From Symsagittifera roscoffensis (Eukaryota; Xenacoelomorpha; Acoela; Convolutidae): a DNA stretch of 64,000 nucleotides. The notes below the pieces were generated by a model. The model did no database searches, was not told the origin of the DNA, and saw only the letters and a program-made list of their open reading frames with translations. The stretch spans positions 17,971,802 through 18,035,801 of the forward strand of contig NC_087064.1 of the NCBI RefSeq assembly GCF_963678635.1, in the 5' to 3' direction. Positions 56,573 to 64,000 of this stretch are shown one piece after another (the stretch's first letter is position 1; each line of letters begins with the position of its first letter). Both the position numbers and the translations under genes were made by a program.

Positions 56573-57599
56573 ATGTCGGTGTCAACGACAACAACGGAAT
56601 GGTTCGCTGCACCCTATCTGGACGAGGAAGGTCAGAGGAACTACAAACCCCTAGATCGGGACATCTTGCAGCTTCCAGTAATAGTATCTCTACAAGGCGC
56701 GCTGGAACTGGTAAACATGAGTGACGAGGATGCTCGAAAAGGTACCTACACTCAAGATAACATCCCCACAATAGAACTGGACGAAAACCCAAACTACGAA
56801 GCAATGACGCACGAACAGAAGTTAAACTCTCTGAGCGTGGAAGTTCGCATCTTGAACGAGGGCGTTTTAGCTTTACGGGAGGCCACCTACTACCCTACTT
56901 TCTTTTCAGCCCCAATAATAACGGGCTGCTCAATTAATAACTTCTACGACTATAGTATCATATCTATACACTATTACATTCTTCTGCGCAAACATAATAA
57001 CCGAGAAGGAAGAGTGACAAGGTACCGATACTTCCGAGACGCTCCCGACAGGAGACGTGCCTTGAACAACTTCTACAAAGCCATTCAGTTGTTAATACGA
57101 GGCAGAGATTTGAGTGTCATCAAAAACATAGAGACACACGAGTGGAAACCCGAAAAAGTACTAGTGATGCTCAACCCGAGAAGTGGATCCGGAAAGAGCA
57201 TGAAAGTATACGACCAGTTGGTGTCCAAGATGTTACGACAAGCTGCGATGGAAGCGAAGCTAGTTGTGACGTCATATAAGAACCACGCGAGTGAGTACGC
57301 ACTTCGGGAACGACTGGACATATACGCCGCAATTCTTCTAATCTCGGGCGATGGACTCTACCACGAGTTCCTCAGCGGCATGATGGAACGACCCGACAGA
57401 CAGGAAGCGGGACGGGTGCCGGTGTCGATTGTTCCGACCGGCTCAAACAATACCCTAGCTGGGTCGGTGCTGAAAAGTAGAGGCGAACACACGAAGAAGA
57501 AGTACGCAGCCGCCAACTGTATGTTTGCCTTCATCAAGGGACAGCGACAGGCGTGCGATGTCGTCCAAATACGCAGTAGCAACCTCGTCTTCTACTCAG
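56573..57599 (+). CDS. Sphingosine kinase, exon 1 (N-terminal catalytic domain)
   Basis: Encodes residues 1-342 of a lipid kinase of the diacylglycerol-kinase fold that phosphorylates sphingosine to sphingosine-1-phosphate. Visible motifs: the nucleotide-binding loop LNPRSGSGKS (about residue 200), catalytic SGDGLYHEFLSGMMERPD (about 258; the family has SGDGxxHEVxNGLMERPD) and PTGSNNTLAGS (about 287; usually PxGSGNALA, so Gly and Ala are replaced). Residues 1-150 are a family-variable N-terminal extension. The exon ends FYS at a GTTTGT donor in phase 1, and exon 2 at 62,032 restores Gly. The two exons together give 513 aa, longer than human SPHK1 (384) and shorter than SPHK2. Confidence 0.88.
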
Positions 57600-58484
57600 G
57601 TTTGTTAATGAGCACATTTTTGTAACAACAGGCAAATAACGGTGGAAAAAGCTCAGTAAAAACGCTAGAAGTTTTGAGTGTACAAAAATATATGGTGCTT
57701 TCTAATTTTTTTTCTGAAATAACATGAAAAATGGTTTGATTGTTTAATGTGAAAATGAAGCATAAATAAGCGAAAATATATAAATGCATATGTATAAATA
57801 AATGACGCATAAAACTAAGAAGCATAAATTATTTTGAAGTTAGCTCAACACTAGTCACGCTTCGCATCACTCGCGATAAACGTAGAAATAGTCTTTTCAC
57901 AGACTGAAAAAAGTATTATGAAATAGCACGAAGTCATCCTAAAATTTCCCAGGTAGTACCCGGGTTCATCAATTTACCTTAAAATGCGAAAAATTACCGT
58001 GTCACGCAAGTTTTTTAAGTTAACTGTTTGTTATACATTTTGAGTGGTTGAGAAACGTTTTAGGATTAATTGAAACATGATTTTGCGGAATTTTGTAACA
58101 AAGCTCGAGATTATTATTCTGTGGGTTTTGGATATTCGCAATAGATACACCTGTAACTACCCATCCTACAAAATGCACATCTTTTTGGTAGCTAATGATA
58201 CTGAGACAAAACTTGCTACTGTGTTGCGTAGAGGTGTCTAAAACTGTACTTATTTTGGTTCGCAAGCTCATCACCCCGCGTTTTCAACCTTTTTTTTTTC
58301 TTAATCTCATCTCAGATAACCCCAGAATAAGGTTACAATTAGATTACAATTAGATTACAGACTACCCAACAATATAACTTCTTTTTAAAAATCAAAATCA
58401 GACTTTCTTGAAAGTGAACCTGGAATAATAGCGTCGATAAATATCAAAGCTTTAAAAGCGAACGTTTTTGCGAAACAAAACGAA

Positions 58485-58933
58485 ATAACACTGCTCGTAT
58501 ATCAGGGCAAAACCCTTAAATTTCCGACTGCAATTAAGGCCAATTGAAAAAATTTTCGGTTGATTAATTTACAAAATACTTGTGAAAAAAGGTGTTTTTA
58601 GCTTCTCGTTTTGAGATAATAAGATTAAGTGGCTAAACCAAACTCAAGTTGGAATGCATTAGTTTGCTTCTTAAGCGTGTTATAGTAAAGCAATCGGTCG
58701 CACTTTAATTATCCCAATTTGGTCAGGTTAGCAATTTTCAAACGCTCGTAATTTTACGAATAGTGATCACAGGTGAAATATCTTTACGGATTTGAGCTTA
58801 AGATAACAATATCTCTCAAATCATATACAAAAGTTCCATGAAAAACGTTTAATTAACAAGTCGAAAATAGAGACTGAATAAAAAAACCATAACAAGCATA
58901 AATATTCTTCACTTTCTTGGAAAGTCGGAACAA
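58485..58933 (+). repeat. DR1 copy in the kinase intron
   Basis: Runs from ACACTGCTCGTATATCAGGG to AAAGTCGGAACAA. Diverged: the start hairpin is reduced to AGGG-CAAAA-CCCT. Confidence 0.65.
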
Positions 58934-59334
58934 TTAGTAACCAAAAACGACTAGATTATTCAAAAAATATACTTGATTTCGAAAACATTCTAGCTAATAA
59001 AAGAATAATTTGCTGAATTTAATTGAAATATGGAATGGAAACTGGTTGTGACCAAAAACTTGATCTTAAAGTAAACCTATCTTGATTTTCGAACCATCTA
59101 AATTTGTCGTTTTTTTTAATTGTCAACAAACAACGCAATATCTAAAGGGTTTGCCAGCCCCTAGTCCCCACCTATCGTCCTCACAAAGGCGCGATTGTTC
59201 CAGAATCAAACTGCGGATAGAGACAGCTTTTTTCAAATGCGAGTCAAGACAATGCGTCAAGACAATGACTATACTAAATAGAGACAGCATTTTTGAAATG
59301 CGAGTCAAGACAATTTGTTTTTTTTACGTCTTTG

Positions 59335-59473
59335 GGATGCTGCAGGGATACGTCTCCGGGATACGTCTCCGGGATGCTGCAGGGATACGTCTCCGTTTTT
59401 TTACGTCTCCGGGATGCTGCAGGGATACGTCTCCGGGATACATCTCATTTTTTTACGTCTCCGGGATACGTCT
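59335..59473. repeat. Minisatellite of GGGATACGTCTCC units
   Basis: About eight units of GGGATACGTCTCC, some extended by GGGATGCTGCA and two broken by T runs. Open frames through it are repeat artefacts. Confidence 0.85.
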
Positions 59474-61265
59474 CATTAAAAGTATATACAAAGAAGAAAT
59501 AAGCAAACTTTTAGCTTAAGTTGGTCAACGCGCACAAAAAAAATTCTTTTGTCTTCGTAAACAAGCATAGTATTGTGCTCTTTTTCGTTTAGGACTTGGT
59601 TTTTTGTTACTTCCTTTAGCACCATGTAGGTTATCTCTGTTTTCAACGCGTGAATGAGGGATTATTTGTTTAGCTAATTGAGACGCATTTATTTTTGAGA
59701 TGCTAGAGGCATCTTGTGAATTACGAATAGTTTTTCAGGCATCGTTTAGTACACTTAATTGGAATACTACTATAGTTGTGTAGTTAAAATACGACTTAAT
59801 TTGAAAGAATTTATCGGCAATAAATAGGGGTTAATTGGTGTAGCGTTGCCTCGTTACGGGGTTATAAAGAAGGGGTGTAAACATAGGGGGATGAATAATG
59901 TGTGGATGAAGAGCGGGACACTCTTCTTTTTAACTTGTAACATTTCATTTTGAAGTTTCTTAATCGGGTCTATCTGATAATGTTACAAAACTAACCCGCC
60001 GATGATATGCTGATCTTACTGTATTGCTGGGTAACTTACACGCAAAGCACGCCCATATTCGCATAAACCAAACAAATAATTAGCGCGTAATACGCAAGTA
60101 GGGATAGATTTGCTAAGTCGGGTTTGATTTTGAAAATTTGAAGGATTTGCAGAACTTTTCATTGAAACTTTAAATTAACGAACTAAAAAATTTAGCAAAA
60201 AATTTGACCAAATTTAAAATCTAATTGAAAGATTTTGAGAAAGTATTCACGGACTTTAATTTGTACAGTCAGGTAAATTTCATTGAACTTAAAAAAACTC
60301 AAAAATTGAAACGAAGTCCAGAAAACGCCCTTAATTTCAACCATATTTCAAAAATACATTGTAGGTTTGATTTTTACGTGTTTTTTGCAGCCAATAAATT
60401 TTCAATTTAGGCCCATTTCTGATCAGAATGATTGTTAAAAACATCAGTCGTCGGCATATATCAAACTGATTAACTTGGAGCAAAAAACTTCTAAGTTTCC
60501 ACCCATACTTTTTGTTTATTTGAAAAAATGTTCAGTGCACATGTACTACTTACATCACTGGAAATCAACGCTCATCTTGGCATGTTGCTGATTCTCGGTA
60601 AAAAGTTCTTGACTTTGAGCGGAAGTTTCATCTCAGCAACAAATTTGATTCAGCCTGGAAAATACCATAGTTTGTTCTTTAATCTCGCAATACAGTAATA
60701 CTCTCTTATAACATTTAACAAATTCATCGGACAACGTCTTATATTTTTGAATTATTTCTGACCTTCAGACAGAGAAATGGCGTTAAAATTGCAATCAAGT
60801 TTTCAAAACTGCATTTGAACTGCTAAAAGAGCATTGGAAAATGATTGCGGTTTTTCGGAAAATTTTATTTTTGCATTATTCAAGAGCACAATTGAAAAAA
60901 CTTTTTCATTCAACAAAGATTTGTCATGTAATTTTTCGGAGCAAAAAAACATATAAAATGCCGACACACAGGCAAACGCGAAACTTCAAAGAAGTATTTC
61001 GATTTATTCTAAGTTGGAAGGTCAAAATTATTTGAGAAATATAAAACCTTGTCTGATAAATTTGTTAAACGCTATAAAAAGCTCTGATTATTGCTCTAGG
61101 AAATCTAAAAAGAAAAAAACAATCTAAAGAACAAAATAAGCTTCAGTTAAGTGCCAGTAGCATGATATGATCATTATATTATCGGCAGCAATAATACTAC
61201 TACATGAAATAATCAGCAGCAAAAATACTACCGTAACTGATAAATGCAGTCACCGAAGCAATATG

Positions 61266-61328
61266 GGATCTACTTAACAATCCCCCTTCAATAGGGGGGG
61301 GGGGGGGGGGAGATTGTTAAGTAGATCC
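61266..61328. mobile_element. 63-bp palindromic miniature element
   Basis: A perfect 17-bp terminal inverted repeat (GGATCTACTTAACAATC and its complement) flanks a core of C5, TTCAATA and 17 G. A perfect 8-bp duplication, GCAATATG, lies at 61,258-61,265 and 61,329-61,336. The duplication length fits the hAT or P superfamilies. Confidence 0.9.
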
Positions 61329-61740
61329 GCAATATGTATTGCTGTTAGGCCAGTTTTGAGCAAAAACGACGAGTACCAGAGATTACACAGGTACCTCTGA
61401 CCTCACCGCCGATCTATCAAAAAATGAGAAGTTTGTCTTATAAAATTCCGTTTGTTAATACTTTTATACCTTTCTGCCTCAATTATTTTATTGATTTATA
61501 CTTTTTTGTGCACTCTTTTACGTACTATTGGGCCTAGCTAGATCAATCTGTTTTAAACCAATGGTTTGATGCCAGATGAGAGCTTATTGCCCTCACTGTC
61601 ATTGCCATTTCTATCTGATAGTTTCAAAGAGAGCGCATAACAGCTATGAGAAGTTTCTGCTGCATATGTGTTGCAGCGGTATCCTTGGGCCGAAAAATTG
61701 CAATGTGTTTTTTGTTTCCATAATTTAAAAAAATGATGCA

Positions 61741-62000
61741 AAAGATTCGTGCTCGGTGTGTTTTATCTCTTCAGACAAATGTTCACTTTTTTAACTAGCA
61801 GTTTTTGATAGATTTTAAAAACGCGCTCTGAAAGATATTGTAATGTTGATGCGTTGATCTTAATTTTAAAAATATTTCACTTGCGACAATTTTATATGTT
61901 TTTGGGGTTTGCACGCTTCAATTTGATCAATTTGGGACAAAAAAATGCTCGTAAAAGTTCCCTTTTCCATCTAAGCGTAGCGTAAGCCTTTTGAGCTAAT
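61741..62000 (-). repeat. DR1 fragment, inverted
   Basis: Minus-strand DR1 3' part: GTGCTCGGTGTG, TCTTCAGACAAAT and TTTAACTAGCAGTTTTTGA correspond to the DR1 end. It finishes just before the kinase acceptor. Confidence 0.55.
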
Positions 62001-62031
62001 TTGATCTTAAATCGAATGCTTTCCTTATTAG

Positions 62032-62546
62032 GCCTGTACTACACGTGGGGGAATTTGGCAACTATCTATGACAACAGTCGAAAACTAGCTGTACTCGGAG
62101 GTCTCCGACTCGTACCCTGGATCCTCATCAAACTCATCCGCAACAAGGGCACCTATGGACGCCTATGGTATCGACACGCCTCCGCGGACCCAGGCAGCGA
62201 GCTAGTAGAATTACAGAATACCTGTTTCAGCGTATTCCTTATTTGCAACGTCAGTAACATCACTTACAAAGTTACAGCATGTGATGTGCAACCAGGGTCC
62301 GGAAAAGCAGTGCTCTGCTACGTGAAATACCCAATTAGCCGAAAAAAGCTTTGGAACCTGCTAAGTCAGGTGAGACGTGGCGAGAATCCGTCGGCTTCGC
62401 ATGAGTTCGAGACGATACCGATTCAAGCGTGCGTGTTTGAGCCGAGAAGACGCGACGCCGGAGTCGCACTATGCGACGGGGAGGAGTTGCCGACCTCCAA
62501 AATTGAAATGGGAGTGTTGCCAAAGTTTGCATGCTTAAAATTTTGA
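62032..62546 (+). CDS. Sphingosine kinase, exon 2 (C-terminal domain)
   Basis: Starts after TTATTAG and encodes the last 171 residues: GLYYTWGNLATIYDNSRKL (matching the SLAWG-type segment of the family), then GTYGRLWYRHAS, CNVSNITYKVTACDVQPGSG and YVKYPISRKKLWNLL. After that come an ETIPIQACVFEPR segment and a CDGEELPTS motif corresponding to the conserved DGE near the family C-terminus. The protein ends soon after, as expected, so no further coding exon is needed. Motif order and spacing agree with the family, which supports direct joining of this exon to 57,599. Confidence 0.85.
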
Positions 62547-62669
62547 CGAGAATTCTTGTCTTTGAATTGTCATATAATATTTCCATAATTCAGATAGACC
62601 AATTTCTATTGTAATAAATTTTTTATTGAAAAAATTTTACCATTACAATCGAATTACTAAATCTTCAAG

Positions 62670-62946
62670 CAGGGGACGGATCTAGGATTTTCTCAAGGGG
62701 GGAGGGGCGGATTTGCAAAAAATGTTCGAAATTTTTGGTCGACCCTTTTTTCTAAAAAGATTGTTTTGGCCAAATTTTCTGCGCCACAGGCAAAATTTTG
62801 AAAAAGCAAAGCCGAAAAAAAAGATGTTTTTAGCCACTTTTTGAAAAACTTTGACCAAACTTACAAAGGGTGGACTCTTTGTGTCGGCAGGGAGTCGAAT
62901 CTCTGAAGAAGGAAGCGTCCCCCCCCCCCCCTCAAACCCGCCCCTG
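62670..62946. mobile_element. 277-bp hAT-like miniature element
   Basis: Ends CAGGGGACGGATCTAGGATT and CCCGCCCCTG are inverted relatives. Flanking 8-mers TCTTCAAG (62,662-62,669) and CCTTCAAG (62,947-62,954) match at 7 of 8 positions. CAGGGGCGGATC-type ends with 8-bp duplications are characteristic of hAT elements. It contains a C run and no gene. Confidence 0.8.
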
Positions 62947-62954
62947 CCTTCAAG

Positions 62955-64000
62955 GATCCTAAAGCAATTACCAAGTTTTTATATTTCTACAATACTTGTC
63001 GTCTAAAAAAGCAAAAGAATCTTACAGCAGAATTTTATCTTAAATATGACAGTTTCCTTTCAGTGATTAAAGCAGCCAAAATACTTCAGCAATTTAAAAA
63101 AAAAGCAAGAGAGCAAACATTAGGTAAACCTGAAATGGATTTGGAGGCCCCTGATTTCTAAGACTGCTTTTTAATGTTAGCTGAAACGCGGCGGTCCTTT
63201 TTTTGAGATTTCGAAAATGTTTGATGCTGTTTGTTTTGTCTGTTAGTTGATTTTTTTAAGTTAACCACAACTTCAAAATTCCAAGACAAGTTCATTTGTT
63301 GTATTTTATACTCGTTTAACTTCCATTAAGAATATACTCGGTCAAGAATTTGGTTACATTAAATTTCTTGTAATTGTATGCACTTTCTATTATCAACTTT
63401 TGTGAATATTAGGACATTTCTGAGAATTATTTTTTATCCAAGCACTTTGGATTGAATTCATTACTTTCTTGGATTGTTTTCATTATAAAGGAACTATATT
63501 CTAGAGTTCTTTTTTTTGGAGCCATTTTTGGTTCCTCAAAGTTTCAAAGGGTTAAAATAAACTGGTTTTGCAATCAGAGTAATTTACCGCAGAGGTGGTG
63601 GGTGAGACAAGAAAAGTGATCTCCTTATCTCAAGTTAACCTAAAACAAGTTTTCCGTGAACAAATTTTCTTACAAACCTCTTTTCTTTGGAAATGTTTTA
63701 TTTATTATTCCGTAACAACTTCCAGAGTCTTTCCCATTTGACCTAGAGGTAACCCCGAAGCCTTTATATCTTAGGTCTGGGGTTCGAAGCTCGGCTGAAC
63801 CTTAATGTTTTTTTTTCCAGTATGTGATGCAATTGAAAATATTTTTTTTTCGGTAAAAATTGAATAGTCGGACTTTTGTTTGTCTGCTCATGTTTTCTCG
63901 TCTTAGTTGCCAAATCACTTGCTCGTGCTGTAAGTAGCTTTCATTGCTGCATCAATTGCAAATGCTGTTGATGCTAGTTTCATTGGAGCCTGAATGACTT
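62955..64000 (+). repeat. Gene-free end with a DR2 copy carrying tRNA-like boxes
   Basis: 63,650-63,960 matches 27,960-28,200. It contains GACCTAGAGGTAAC (A-box-like), then TTAGGTCTGGGGTTCGAAG (63,770-63,788), a good B box. This is the best evidence that DR2 includes a tRNA-derived SINE head. No cloverleaf tRNA gene is formed. Confidence 0.55.

Larger units (their letters stand above)
57600..62031. other. Sphingosine kinase intron, repeat-bearing
   Basis: A 4.4-kb GT-AG intron. It holds a DR1 copy, a direct repeat of GAGACAGC..AAATGCGAGTCAAGACAA (59,218 and 59,280), a minisatellite, a 63-bp miniature element and an inverted DR1 fragment. No other gene is supported. Confidence 0.75.

Noticed and set aside
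59082-59519. 145-codon frame in the kinase intron
   Set aside because: Most of it is a translated minisatellite (repeated RDAAGIRL-type peptide).

Overview
The window comes from an AT-rich, repeat-dense nuclear genome of an animal, most likely an invertebrate; I cannot place it to phylum. Support comes from two spliced metazoan-type genes (a Rho-family GTPase and a sphingosine kinase, with GT-AG introns and one probable GC-AG intron), non-LTR and LTR retroelements, hAT-like and Tc1/mariner-like miniature elements, and animal-type promoter boxes (CRE, CCAAT, CArG, AP-1, TATA).

Bases 1-24,570 are a block of virus-like or Polinton-like elements. Two near-identical units, A (about 6,438-17,123) and B (about 17,124-24,570), lie head to tail. 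Each has a rightward gene for a large family B DNA polymerase with N-terminal zinc fingers. Facing left are a 189-aa protein, a 52-aa hydrophobic membrane protein whose start overlaps the previous stop (TGATG), and a 165-aa protein with an acidic tail. Unit A also holds an internal partial duplication of its polymerase. All polymerase copies are broken and share three stop codons, while the small leftward genes stay open. A diverged relative (element 0, about 1-6,430) holds a short zinc-finger gene related to the polymerase N-terminus, two or three other unrecognised genes including one that may have PC4-like domains, and rearranged pieces of the same gene set. Each promoter region carries its own array of sites: a 60-bp CRE repeat, CCAAT repeats of about 40 or 54 bp, or AP-1 plus CArG boxes. 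Gene-free spacers carry a 31-33 bp TGC(A/G)AAAA-rich repeat.

Bases 24,980-40,800 are transposon territory: a degenerate CR1/L2-like non-LTR retrotransposon, three diverged copies of a repeat with a tRNA-like segment, a 718-bp fold-back element with Tc1/mariner-like ends, and a defective LTR retrotransposon with 315-bp LTRs inserted into a dispersed repeat called DR1 here. DR1 (about 530 bp, a hairpin near each end) recurs through the rest of the window.

Bases 40,855-53,785 hold the Rho GTPase gene. Its first coding exon lies inside a perfect head-to-tail 2.83-kb duplication, so two identical first exons precede single exons 2 and 3. Bases 56,573-62,546 hold a sphingosine kinase gene in two coding exons separated by a 4.4-kb intron carrying repeats and a 63-bp palindromic miniature element with a perfect 8-bp target duplication. 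The final 1.4 kb holds a hAT-like miniature element and another tRNA-like repeat copy.
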